This document shows positions 1 to 10,650 of a stretch of 64,000 bases of DNA, piece after piece. The position numbers were made by a program, and so were the translations under genes. This stretch comes from Eucalyptus grandis (Eukaryota; Streptophyta; Magnoliopsida; Myrtales; Myrtaceae): NCBI RefSeq assembly GCF_016545825.1, contig NC_052618.1:50356331-50420330 (forward strand), given 5' to 3'. The first letter of the stretch is position 1, and each line of letters begins with the position of its first letter. The notes beneath the pieces are model-generated. The model did no database searches and was not told where the DNA came from. It saw only the letters and a list, made by a program, of their open reading frames with translations.

Positions 1-19
1 GTTTAACGCATGTATGTAG

Positions 20-617
20 GGATTTAATGAGCATCAAATGGCAAGGTTGAAAAAGAGCGAAGCATTTACAGCAGAAAGAGAAAGAGAGATCCAACAGGTA
101 AGTTAAAATATTGTGTCTTTTATGTTTTCAAATTCCGATTTAACTTCTCTGTTTTAGTCTGTGGTGTCAAACTGCTTACTCAGGTGTAAACTGTAGGTAG
201 TGGAATCAGTTCATGAGCTCGCACAGATAATGAAAGACCTTTCAGTTCTTGTGATAGATCAGGTACGTTAGGCTTCATGAATATATGCTATCTGTGGACC
301 GTCTTCAGTATAAATTTATGATCAAATCAAAATCTGTCCAAGCAGGGCACCATTGTCGACAGAATAGATTACAACATTCAGAATGTCGCAACTACTGTAG
401 ACGAGGGACTGAAACAGCTGCAAAAGGTTCTCATCCTTCTATCAATCCATTCTCTTCTCTCTCCCCTCCCCCTTTTCTCTCTCATCACATTATGCGTGAC
501 ACATTGCAGGCCGAGAGAACGCAACAGAAAGGTGGAATGGTCATGTGTGCAACAGTGCTTGTGATTATGTGCTTCGTTATGTTGGTCCTTTTAATTCTCA
601 AGTACACACTTTTTTGA
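20..617 (+). CDS. SYP4: SYP4-group syntaxin (trans-Golgi Qa-SNARE), 3' part
   Basis: Partial gene whose 5' exons lie left of the window. Four exons join in phase 0 at GT-AG borders: 20-97, 197-262, 346-426 and 510-617 (TGA stop at 615-617). They encode 110 residues. The protein reads through a Qa-SNARE motif (VIDQ, GTIVDRIDYNIQNV, DEGLKQLQKAE) and ends in a hydrophobic tail anchor of about 22 residues (MVMCATVLVIMCFVML onward) with only a few residues beyond it. Known family: SYP41/42/43, the plant Tlg2/syntaxin-16 homologues, act as t-SNAREs at the trans-Golgi network and early endosome in secretion and vacuolar traffic. Exon borders inside the SNARE motif and the short tail fit that family. 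The exact paralogue cannot be set from this fragment. No lesion is seen. Confidence 0.93.
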
Positions 618-1089
618 ACTGCAAAGGCATTTTCTACAAATCTCATCTTTCATCTGTACACACACATCCCTATGCGTGCCCGCGGACTCCTACCATACTT
701 GCCTGGCAGAGGAAGCAAAGTGGGAGAATCAAATAGTCCATGACACAAAGCTTTTGAGTTCTAACCTCCTCAATTCTTGTATGTAATTTCTCCTTAATCT
801 CTACTTTGATGGGAGTGGTGGGAAGGGCACTGGGATATCGAGTTACATTGTTGGCCATCGCATATGGTCATGTATACGAGTTTCATCTCTCTCGGTTTTC
901 CTTTTCTTTTCTTTTTTCAGTGGTTGGGCGTCATTAAATTTTTTGGACTCCCTTTTGAGTTTTGGTTTCAGCGGCATGTTCAGGCTCCATTATCGTCCTT
1001 GAGGGAGACCAGAGATGTATTGATTCTTTGATGCAAATAAGATACGCATATATCCCTTTTTTTGGCCAAATGCAACATGCTTTTTTTTA

Positions 1090-1121
<32 letters not shown>

Positions 1122-1547
1122 TATGTATCAAGGCATTTCGACAATTTAAGTTGCGGTACACGAGATTCAAGAGAAAGTGAGGGTGTAAATAGGTGTGACG
1201 TCGTTGTCTTCGTTAGATACATGCCTAATCCTTCTATTTACAAACTGTTAAGACGTCAATGGTAAGCTGAGGTCATTACACGCCTCCCAAAATTCATGTC
1301 ACCTATCGCCCCTCTCCCTCATCTACTCCTAAAAACCCACCTGAAGAGAAGGGCATAACCAGAGAACATCCTTAAGGATGGCTATCCCCACCATCTTCAA
1401 GGAGACCACCCCACCAAAAACAAAAGAAAAAAAAAATACTTAAAAGCCCCTGAGAAAGGTTAACATGAAAAGAACAAACAAAAAGCTTCCTATCTCCAGT
1501 CTCCACCTATTTTCTTGATTTCCCATTCGTCTATAAGCGTCTGCTTT
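618..1547. other. SYP4 3' UTR and convergent intergenic region
   Basis: No gene is visible. The stretch lies between the converging syntaxin (+) and GATA (-) genes and must hold both 3' UTRs. It carries a CT microsatellite at about 1090-1116 and an A-rich run near 1420-1440. Confidence 0.6.
1090..1116. repeat. (CT)n microsatellite
   Basis: About 13 uninterrupted CT dinucleotides follow a T run, just downstream of the syntaxin stop codon and probably in its 3' UTR. Confidence 0.95.
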
Positions 1548-2475
1548 TCAGGCCGAGACTGACCCACAAGAGAGGGCCATCAGAGAAACGGCGGCTAGCT
1601 CTTCCTCGCCCAACTTCCTCTTCCTCTGGCACCTCTGCTTCTTCACAAACGACGTCTGCAGCAGCAAATCTTTTCCCAGTATCACCAGTCTCATCTTCAA
1701 CGAGTGGCTCAAGTCCTTCCCGGCACCACCATTCGCAGGCTCGGCATTGCTAGTTCCGGCGGTGTCAACATGGGAATGCTGGTGGTGGTGTCTCTCTCTC
1801 TTCCTCTCTGTCGCTCTGCTCAATATCCTCCTCTTCCTGTATCTTATCCCGCATGCATTGCACAGCGACTGAACATTTGCGCGAGAAAGAGATCAGAAAG
1901 CAGGAAAACGGCACTTTAGGAACACAACGGGCAAGACCAAGCCATGCACAAGAAATTCTCTCTAACCGATGAATCGTGAGCCCACGAGAATGTTCCAGGA
2001 GAAAAAAGATGCTGAAATGCATGCAGAAAAGCAACCCACAATTTTTCTCTCGGAATCCACAGAACCCAAAATCTTTAAAAGGGTTGACAGAGGAAAAAAA
2101 GAAGGGTAGGAAAAGATTTTAGGCGCAAGAGCATATCACTGGAAAAAAAAAAATTGAAGACTCGAACAAGAAGAAGAGAAAACCAGAAGGAAAAGAAATG
2201 CCAGGAAAAACCAAGGTAGGGGAGAGACTGACTTTGGGACCAGAAGGGCCGCCTCTCCACAGAGGAGTCTTGGTGGTCTTGCAATCAGCACAGAACTTGT
2301 TGTTGGTCTCGCTCGTTTCTTCGGCCACCGATTCCTGTTAAAACCCCGAGGAAAGAGACAAGCAACAAAATCATTAGTAAAAGAAAAAAGAAGAAACGGA
2401 AGAGAATCAGCTCGCGACAGTCGATGAACTACGTGACCATGATGAAACCTTTTGTCCAGGAGTCAAGTTTTCCAT
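1548..2475 (-). CDS. B-class GATA zinc-finger transcription factor (GATA15/16/17 type)
   Basis: Three minus-strand exons, 2449-2475, 2233-2334 and 1548-1868, join in phase 0 to give 149 aa. The single type-IV zinc finger is C24-x2-C27-x18-C46-x2-C49 (CADCKTTKTPLWRGG ... SLCNACGIRYRKRR). An intron falls right after GPK, inside the finger, as is usual in this subfamily. A basic region follows. The C-terminus (LGEEELAAV ... LMALSCGSVSA) matches the LLM-domain end of small B-GATAs, but the first Leu of the LLM triplet is Ser here (SLM). Known role: nuclear DNA-binding proteins recognising GATA sites, acting in greening, stomatal and cytokinin-related development. The finger and last exon are secure. 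The 9-codon first exon, with ATG at 2473-2475, was chosen because its donor keeps the phase; it is less certain. Confidence 0.9.
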
Positions 2476-2728
2476 GGAGGGACCTTCCTTTCTTGACGAA
2501 AATTTCAAGAACCGAAAGCTACGAAAGAGGTGAAGGAAGGGAGGCTTTCAGAGAAGAGAAGAGACAGAGAGACAGAGAGAGAGAGAGCAGAAGAGAAAGA
2601 ATGAATGTGGGTGATTGATGACGGGACGGGACGGGAAGGGCAGGGAGAGCAGAGAGCACAAAGCACGAAGCGCAAAAATGGTGACGACTCCACGAGTGGG
2701 GATTGCAACAGAATTAAATTCCCACTGT

Positions 2729-2759
<31 letters not shown>

Positions 2760-3857
2760 CGGGGGCGGTCTCAGTGGGAAAAACCCTAAATCTCCACCTG
2801 GTTTGCGAAATGACGCAAGTGGCCCTGGCCGGCTGAGGGAAGAGAGAGGGAGGGAGGGAGGGAGATCCATGAGGCAATGACACGACGACAACCGCCAAAT
2901 TCTGGGGAAGAGGGGGGGCAGTCCACGTGGCGACAGGCCATGGAAAATTGCACAGAAGCTGCAGGGGGAGGAAGGGATTTCTGAAGAAGTGTCGTTCCTC
3001 CATCACCATCATCATCCAATTCGAAGGAGAACCAGGCTAAAGTGGGGTTTTTCGCCGCCTTCTGTGCATGCTGCCTCGGATTTTGTGTATATATTTTTCG
3101 TGTTGAAATCGATCCCCGATGGAGCGTTCGGCAGAGCAGTATGTGCCTTCGTTCTATTCGAGATTTGTTAAATACATGCCCATGCCCCATTTTACTCGCG
3201 TAGCAAGTGATGGTTGAGTAGGAAAAGTGAGAATAAATTCTATCGAGAGAGAATGTTGAAAACGTATTTGACCTTTTAATTAAACACCCTTCACATATTT
3301 TTGCCAAATTCATTGCTCACATTATTTCGAGCAAAATCCTATGTTGAAAACACTATTTTTTCACTCTTACAAACTCATTTTAGCCTTTTACTTATCGTTT
3401 GTGAGGCTTAAATTTTAGTTGGATTTTCGAGCGATTGAGATGGTATGAGAATTTAGAATTTGGGAATGGGCGTTTTAATGGCTTTTTACAAACGATGTAT
3501 GGGATAATCCACGTGTGAAGATCCAAAATGGTCTCCAAAAATATAACTTGGATGCATGTTTATTACTTCTTAAACATAGAAACATATAAGCGGCCATCAG
3601 CTAGAAGATGAGGCCGTCTCTATTATCTTCCCCAATCTGTTAAATTGCAATTTTGTGCGGACGTCCGAACCAAAAGAAACATGAATGAAATGCACTAGCG
3701 TTTTGGTTTTACGGATCTCAAGCCTTGAAGAGACCCTTGGGGTACGAAGAGCGAAGTCAATTGCATTCCAAAAGGTAGAAAAAGCAAGCTTGTGGAGCAG
3801 AAGAACCTTACCAAAAGGTCACACTTTCCTGTCCAGCCCCAACATTACTAAAGGGCT
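2476..3857. other. GATA gene 5' UTR/promoter and intergenic DNA
   Basis: No gene is recognised. The first 400 bases upstream of the GATA start are purine-rich on the + strand (CT-rich on the coding strand), typical of a plant 5' UTR or core promoter, with a GA microsatellite at 2729-2756 and a GGGA-rich run near 2845-2862. Beyond about 3000 the sequence turns AT-rich. Apparent reading frames across 2505-3313 (-) are low-complexity artefacts. Confidence 0.5.
2729..2756. repeat. (GA)n microsatellite in GATA 5' region
   Basis: About 14 GA units lie roughly 260 bases upstream of the inferred GATA start. GAGA/CT tracts are common in plant core promoters and 5' UTRs. Confidence 0.9.
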
Positions 3858-3862
3858 GGAAT

Positions 3863-4098
3863 TGAAAGATAGTGAAGAAGACTATAGAGATATGGAATTC
3901 TTGTGTATTTCGTATGTATTCTGATGTACAATTCTTCTGTAATTATAGTACAGTAGATGAAATAATAAAAGGCAAACAAATATTTATGAAATTGAATCCA
4001 ATCTCAATCTAAAGATCCTAACCAAATTATGAACAATTAAGATCAATTGAGATTCCGAGCATATCTCCCAATATCAGATTAGAGCATATCTTCCAACA
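3863..4098 (-). repeat. Copia 3' LTR
   Basis: On the minus strand it begins TGTTGGAAGATATGCTC at 4098 and ends CA at 3863-3864. It is flanked inside by a polypurine tract (4099-4107) and outside by the GGAAT duplication. It matches 9135-9361 over its whole length. Confidence 0.95.
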
Positions 4099-4189
4099 CT
4101 CCCCCTCAAGCTGGTGGCTGATAGATATCTAAGACGCCTAGCTTGCTCAATAGATATGCATGATATCTTTGACATAAGGGCTTACTGAA

Positions 4190-5596
4190 GATATCAGCTG
4201 GTTGCTTCGCCGTTCCAATTCCTCTAATCTCAATTATCCATTCTTGAATTTTTTTTCTCGAGTGAAATGACAGTCCACTTCTATATGCTTTGTTCTTTCA
4301 TGTATTATGGGATTTGCTCAAGTTTGAGTGCTGCATCGTTGTCACAGAACAACCTGGTCGAACTCTTCAATTTTATTCCAAGATCCCCAAGTAGTCCTTG
4401 TATCCATTCTATCTCACAGGTAATTTTTGCCATAGCCCGATATTTTGCTTCAGCTAAAGACAATGATACGGTTGCCTACTTCTTGGTTTTCCATGAAAGA
4501 AGAGAATCTCCAAGTTTAATGCAAAAACTTGTAATAGATCGTCGACTCATGGGACAAGTTGCATAATTTGCATCACAATATGCCGACATTTCCATATTGC
4601 ATTCCTTGGATAAAAGAATCCCTAATCCGGGGCACTTCTTCATGTATTTCACGACTTTTAAGGCAACATTCAAGTGAAATAACTTGGGACTGTGCATGAA
4701 TTGGTTGAGAGTTTGCACTGCATATGATATATCAGGTCTAGTCAGAGTTAAATATATGAGCTTCCCAACAAGCTTCTAATAACCTGAAGGATCATTGAGA
4801 ACGGGATCATGATTCTCAGATGTCCTAGCATCATAATCCTCGGTAGTCAAATTTATTTTCTGCTCAATTGGAAGAACCGATGGTTTGCATCCTGACCGAC
4901 CTGCCTCTGATATAATTTCTAGCACAAACTTCCGTTGACTAAGAGAAATCCCAGGATCAGATCGAGCAATCTCAATTCCAAGAAAGTATTTGGGTGCTCC
5001 CAAGTCTTTAATGTGAAAAGTAAGATGCAGATACTTCTTGAATCTCTCTATTGCAGTTTTATTATTTCCCATGATGAGAATATCGTCAACATATATCATC
5101 AGATAAATAGATGATGTACCTTGAGTCCATGTGAAAAAAGCGTAATCATATCTGGACTGTTTGAAACCTGCAAAAGTAAGGGCATTGGCAAATTTGGCAT
5201 ACCATTGCCTGGAGGCTTGCTTGAAACCATAAAGAGATTTACGGAGACGACATACTTTGTTCTCCCCCTGTCTCCGTAATCCTTGAGGAATATCCATGTA
5301 GATTTCCTCATCTAAGTTTCCATGCAAAAAAGCGTTATGTACGTCCATATGGTGTAAAGGCCAATCATTAATAGTTGCATAAGATAAGAAGGATCTTACG
5401 GTTACATCTTTGGCAACGGGGGAAAAAGTTTCATGGTAGTTGAAACCTTCTCGTTGAGTAAATCCTTTGGCCACCAACCAAGCTTTGTAACGCTCAATAG
5501 ACCCATTAGCATGGTATTTAATCTTGTATACCCATTTGCATCCAATGGGTTTCTTATTTGGTGGTAGATGGACCAAATCCTAGGTCTTATTTGCAA
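4190..5596 (-). pseudogene. Copia reverse transcriptase and RNase H remnant
   Basis: 4776-5576 (-) encodes the RVT_2-type reverse transcriptase: CKWVYKIKYHANG, HHMDVHNAFLHG, YGFKQASRQWY and the catalytic YVDDILIMG. A stop at 4776 interrupts it. RNase H continues in other frames: AYCDANYATCP and SWKTKK at 4476-4718, then LSLAEAKYRAM and FCDNDAAL near 4330-4480, and ERTKHIEVDCHF near 4260-4300. Confidence 0.9.
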
Positions 5597-5699
5597 TTAG
5601 TGCCTACAATTCAGCTCCCATAGCTTCCTGCCATCTTGGATCTTTGGTTGCTTCTTCATAAGTGGATGGCTCGATGTCCTCTGATATTCGACTCACACA

Positions 5700-7583
5700 T
5701 CATCTATGTTTCGGGGAAAGTCTATGGAACGAAACATAAGATGATATTGGGTAGTTAATACCTGGTGAGTTGAGCGATGCACAAACATAGTCTGCTGGCC
5801 AAGCTGGCGGTCGTGTAGAACGACCAGATCGTCGAGGAGGATTCACTTGAGCTGGAGTTGAAGATATTTCCGTATTGCCAATTTCATCAGAAGATTCTTC
5901 CGCCATTGAGGAATTTTCTGGAGCGTCATTTCCAACAATTGCTGGTTTGGAAGTCTCAGGAGTGATTGGGGTTATCATGAGTGGTTCTAGAGTTCCTGTC
6001 ACAAAATATTCAGTATTTGAAAAATCCTCCATAGATAGTGGCTTACTAGAAATGTTTGACGTCTCCGTTGAAGAATCCTTTTCTTGGAAGGGAAAAATAT
6101 CTTCGTGAAAGATAACATCTCTGTTGATGAAGAATTCCAGTGTTGATTGATCTAGGACTTGATACCCCTTTTGTAAATTCGGATAGCCCATGAAGATGTA
6201 CCGTCGAGCATGAGGCCCCATTTTGTCTCGGGGGCCCAAAACAATAGTGAAGCACTGCCATCTGAATATCCTTAAATGGCCAAATTCTGGTTTCTTCTTG
6301 AAAAGTAACTCAAACGGAGTTTTTCCATTGAGTATCCGAGTTGGTATACGGTTGATGAGTATGCTACAGTAATAATGCATTCGCCCCAATAATTTTTTCT
6401 AGAATATACGCCTGAAATTTTAATACACGTGCAACTTCCAATAGGTGACGATGCTTGCGCTCCACTACTCCATTCTGTTGTGGTGTATAGACGCGAGAAC
6501 TTTCATGGAGAATCCCATGAGATGACAGAAGAGAACTGCAGTCATTGTTGAAGAACTCCTTCCCATTGTCTGTCATAACCCGTTTGATAGATCTTCCAAA
6601 TTGGTTCTTGGATAGAGCAGTAAATGTTTTCAAATGTGAGAAAACTTGTCCTTTTGACTGCATCAGAAACACCCAGGTGGCACGAGAATAATCGTCCACA
6701 ATTGTCAAGAAATAATGCCATCCATCATGATGTTGGGTATGATAAGGACCCCAAACATCCATGTGAATTAAAGAAAAAATGTGCGTTGCATGATTTTTAC
6801 TAAAGGCAAAAAGAATGCGTGATTGCTTTGCAAGTGGACATATTTAACACTTAGAATAAGGAAATGAAGCACTATGACCCAATCGTGAATGTAAAAGATA
6901 GTCTTTATCATTGGTAGTTGTGTTACACAATGATATTTTATTTGAAGGAAATAAGGGTAGATCAAAATTACTTGGAGAATTTTTCCATAGAAATAATCCT
7001 TTGAAAAGATTACCTAAGCCCATCACTCTGCCAGTCGAAAGGGACTGAAAGAAGTAGGTGTTAGAATCAAACAATACACGACATGAATTTTCTTTGCAAA
7101 CTTTGAACACAGAAATAAGATTGAATCGAAATTCTAGAAGGTAAAGGACATTTTTGAGTATGATCTCTCGACTGAGTTTGACTGATCCAGTGATTTTGAC
7201 ATGAGTAACGTTCCACCATTTGATAATTGGACAGTTATAGGGAATTCTAGGTTCTCATGTATATCCGAAAATAATGCTCTTTCATAGACAATGTGGTCAC
7301 TTGCCCCAGAATCAATTATCCAGGATTTCCTGGAAATATTATTAATTAGGTAGCAAGAAATACTTGAAAAATTTCCTCCCTTGCTTGAGATGTCCAATTT
7401 CTGTATTGCCTGCATCATTTGTTGGTATTGATCATTTGTAATGGGCCGGTCAACATTAGAACCACCAACTTGGTAGGCCGCAGAAATCTTTTTTCCTTTT
7501 TCTCCAGGTTCATCGTGTAATTTCCAGCAATTTTCCACTGTATGATGTGGCCTTCTGCAAAAATCACAAAATAATTTACCCAT
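5700..7583 (-). pseudogene. Copia zinc knuckle, protease and integrase remnant
   Basis: 7134-7583 (-) carries the nucleocapsid knuckle CDFCRRPHHTVENC (C-x2-C-x4-H-x4-C) and then the aspartic protease centre SWIIDSGASDHIV. Around 6844-6910 the pre-integrase motif LLHSRLGHS follows. 6364-6762 holds the integrase core: D in MDVWGP, D in VMTDNGKEF and E in PQQNGVVERKH form the DDE triad. 5700-6389 is the integrase C-terminal region. The pieces sit in different frames with stops between them, so no polyprotein can be made. Confidence 0.88.
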
Positions 7584-7599
7584 TTTTTTATTAAAATTC

Positions 7600-8988
7600 T
7601 TTGTAGATGCCGAAAAAATTCCTCCATCGTCAGATGCAGAGGAAAAAACACCACTGTCGAATGTCTTGCCAGTCGCTCCATCTCCACCGTTGGATTCGAT
7701 CGAATAGATGGGTCCCTTTGGACCATCCGATCTGCGGGCTGAATTTGAGCCGTCCAGTGCTCCCCTTTTAAGGAGATAGGGATCTTCAAATCCGGGCGAT
7801 CGAAACCCTAGCTCTCCTCCTCCTTCGTGCCCCCTTTTCGAGCGCTAGGTTTAGGGTTTTCGATCCCCAATTTCTTCACTCGCCGCGATTGGCTAGGGCA
7901 AAAACTTCTCCTCCCTTCGCTGATTCTAAAGAAGCCTCTGGCTTTCTTCTTGGACGGCCAATTAGTAGATCCGGCCAAGAGGGGACACTAGTTCCATGGC
8001 CAAAATCTGCGAGCGAAATGATAGGTAAGAATCATTCAAGATTAAAAGGAATCGGGTCTCCTCTGGACCCACGAGTTTCTCCTATGCTGCTTCAAGATCG
8101 TTCCACAGGGACGACAGTTTGTTGCAATAGGCCGTGATGATCATGTTCCCATGTTTTAACTCATTGAGCTCTTGCAAAAGGGAAAAAATTCGTGTCCGAT
8201 CTAATTTGCCATACATTTGTTTGATGTTTTCCCACATGGTTTTCGAGTCCTCTATTGGTGGAAGACCAACCACGACCTCTGGGGAGATGTAATTGCCGAT
8301 CCACGTCCTCACTAGTTGATTGCATTTCCTCCATAATCGGGCTAGTCGCTCATCGGCAGGAATCAGAACCACCCCGTTGAGGAATCCATCATTGTCCTTT
8401 GTCACAAGGGCGCGCCGGAAGTCTCGGGACCACTTGGCGTAGTTCTCTGGGCCGGTTAGCTGAAGGTTGATTAGTTTCAACTCGGGGCCGTCGGATGTTG
8501 AGACGTGCAGGGGATCACCAGGCTCCGGTCACCTAGTGACAGCAGCGACGGGGAATGGCATGAATTCGGTCGCAAGGTTCGGGTAAGAATTTGTCCCTTG
8601 GTCCGATTCGTTTGTTTGAATTGATACCCCGCATTTGAAAGCCCCGGGTAGGGATTCGTTCCCATACCCGGTTCTCCAAATCCGCTTACTTGCTCTAATC
8701 CTAGGGTTGAGCTTGCCCCGTTTACGGCTGGTGAGCTTGCCTCGATTTGGACGTAGGCTCCCTGGTGTCCTACATAAACGGGCGATGATGTATTCGGGTT
8801 TGTCCTGACATATAATGGGTAAGGTACCCATTGGAATGGTTGGCCCGCAAAGGGTTGCCCCATAACAAACTGAGCCTGTGTAGGTCTCCATTGAACAGGG
8901 TGTGCCTGGATTGTTGTTGTGTTGTTGCAGGTAAATTTTGAATCTGCACCGGTGGTGAGGCTTCTGCGGTGGTTTGGTCGTCAACCAT
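7600..8988 (-). pseudogene. Copia gag remnant
   Basis: Gag starts about 8988 (MVDDQTTAEASPP) and runs through several frames, so frameshifts are present. The best-preserved part is 8082-8480, which contains LTGPENYAKWSRDF, WIGNYISPEV and LDRTRIFSLLQEL, the capsid-like gag pattern of plant copia elements. Downstream frames toward 7600 are broken. Confidence 0.8.
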
Positions 8989-9120
8989 TGGGGTAAGAAA
9001 CCAGTAGCTCTTGTCTTCTTCTTCGAGAGTGATTCCTATACCAAGATGGCAAATCTGTTATGTGATTCAGATCTCCTTTGGTGGCAATCAGAAGCGGAAG
9101 CGAAGGATGGTCAGAAGCCG

Positions 9121-9134
9121 AGGCTCTGATACCA
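9121..9134 (-). other. Copia primer-binding site
   Basis: The minus strand reads TGGTATCAGAGCCT immediately after the 5' LTR. This is the standard initiator tRNA-Met complementarity of plant copia elements. Confidence 0.93.
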
Positions 9135-9361
9135 TGAAAGAAAGTGAAGAAGAGATCTAGAATTCTTGTGTATTTCGTATGTATTTAGATGTACAATTCT
9201 TCTATAATTATAGTACGAGATGAAAGAATAAAAGGCAAACAAATATTTATGAAATTGAATCCAATCTCAATCTAAAGATCTTAACCAAATTATGTACAAT
9301 TAAGATCAATTGAGATTTCGAGCATATCTCCCAGTATCGGATTAGAGCATATCTTCCAACA
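9135..9361 (-). repeat. Copia 5' LTR
   Basis: On the minus strand it begins TGTTGGAAG at 9361 and ends CA at 9135-9136. The adjoining primer-binding site is at 9121-9134. Confidence 0.95.
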
Positions 9362-9379
9362 GGAATAGATAAGGGAATC

Positions 9380-9592
9380 AGGACCACCGCCCGCGGTGGC
9401 CGCGATGGTTAAGGCTTGGTACCCCGTCCGCAGGGGAAGGGTTCGAGACTCGCGTCCGCGTTGCTTCAATGCAAAACGCGCGATTCACCCGTGCCGTGCC
9501 TAGGGCAGGTGTGGTGGTGACCTGGGCCCACCCTGGGGTTTACTCTCCGCCGCGGTCGACGCACGGAGGTTCTCTAGTCACCAAAAATAAAA
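9380..9592 (+). mobile_element. tRNA-derived SINE with 16-bp target-site duplication
   Basis: A 213-bp insert flanked by the perfect 16-bp direct repeat AATAGATAAGGGAATC (9364-9379 and 9593-9608). Its 5' part resembles a tRNA-Ser/Leu: GTGGCCGCGATGGTTAAGGC (A-box region) and GGGTTCGAGACTCG (B box near 9439-9452), the pol III promoter layout of plant SINEs. It ends in an A-rich tail (CCAAAAATAAAA). The tRNA-like head has lost a proper cloverleaf, so it is not a tRNA gene. Confidence 0.92.
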
Positions 9593-9608
9593 AATAGATA
9601 AGGGAATC

Positions 9609-10650
9609 GGGCTTTAGCTTGGGCCGGACTGAGAGACTGAGTGAAATTTTCGAATCCTTGGCCATTGAGCTCGAGAGTCGAGAGACTACTTAAAATCGTA
9701 AGCCTGAAGCCCAAGCACTTGAGAACGAAGAAGCATGGGACGCAGTCAATCACCATAGGATCGAGGAAATTCATACGATCGAGACCAAAGTTGAGGTATT
9801 GAATTTGACGTTTATTTTAGGCAGTCATGCAGGGTTCCGTGACGAGGCATTAATTCGTGGTTCACCTTGTTGCATCGCAATCACATATTCGAAAAAAGAT
9901 GCGAAGAGACCAAGTTGAGTAGCAAAGATTAGAAGATGTCGATTTCGTATTTTACATTGTTTGACAGGAATCATGCAAGAAGATGATCATATAAAGAGGG
10001 TACAAAAAATGAAATCTTCGAAGGCTTGAGAACCATTCGTTTGATAAAAACACTATGCATCAACATAATGACATTGAGAACCCGCAGAAGAAATTGCAAG
10101 GCAACCTCAAGCTGCTAATTAAAGACCCGACTGAATCAATCTTATAAAAGAAAAAGAATCGAGGAACTCATTGCTCCGACAGAACGCAACGGGTATCGAC
10201 ATGCAGCACAGGACCAGATAGGTGGAGGACCCTAAGCATGTGTGACATTGAAACCTTTCCTGCGATGGCCACATAAACAGGCACTCCAGTGGCGCTTTAT
10301 GTATGATAGAGCTCGTCAGGGATGACTTGCTGCCCCCCAATAACCTCATGAGTTACTATATCCGAAATGAACCATTCAATAAGGAGCGCAATATCCAACT
10401 TCTCTCACCTGCTTCCAGAGACTCGGAACCTGAGGCTAGTTCAAGCACCTACTTGATCTTGCCCCTAAGACTCGACTCAACCATGACCCAGACTCGACGC
10501 GTAACCGACCAGGACCCAACTTTAATCCTGCCATAAAGCCCAAGAATCTGAGGTCAAGGGAAAGGCAGCTACGGCACCAACAAAATTCCGATGGATATCG
10601 AAAGAGAGGTGGATGAAGGAATCACCTTTATGCCGAAAGAGGACCTACCT
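9609..10650. other. Intergenic region between copia/SINE and importin-alpha 3' end
   Basis: No gene is recognised. The part next to 10650 must include the importin-alpha 3' UTR. Short reading frames here have no family signature. Confidence 0.5.

Larger units (their letters stand above)
3863..9361 (-). mobile_element. Decayed Ty1/copia LTR retrotransposon, complete ends
   Basis: A 5.5 kb element in minus orientation. It is bounded by two related LTRs (9135-9361 as 5' LTR, 3863-4098 as 3' LTR) and by the 5-bp direct duplication GGAAT at 3858-3862 and 9362-9366. The primer-binding site next to the 5' LTR reads TGGTATCAGAGCCT, complementary to initiator tRNA-Met, and a GAGGGGGAG polypurine tract precedes the 3' LTR. 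Internal order on the minus strand is gag, zinc knuckle, protease, integrase, reverse transcriptase, RNase H, which is the copia order. The coding region is split by stops and frameshifts, and the LTRs differ by several substitutions and small indels (227 against 236 bp), so it is an old, non-autonomous copy. Confidence 0.96.

Noticed and set aside
2505..3313. Overlapping long minus-strand frames upstream of the GATA gene
   Set aside because: Ser/Leu/Pro runs arise from CT-rich repeats. Several frames are open at once and none shows a domain.
9380..9455. Possible tRNA-Ser/Leu gene
   Set aside because: A and B boxes are recognisable, but a cloverleaf cannot be formed, and the target-site duplication and A-rich tail mark it as a SINE.
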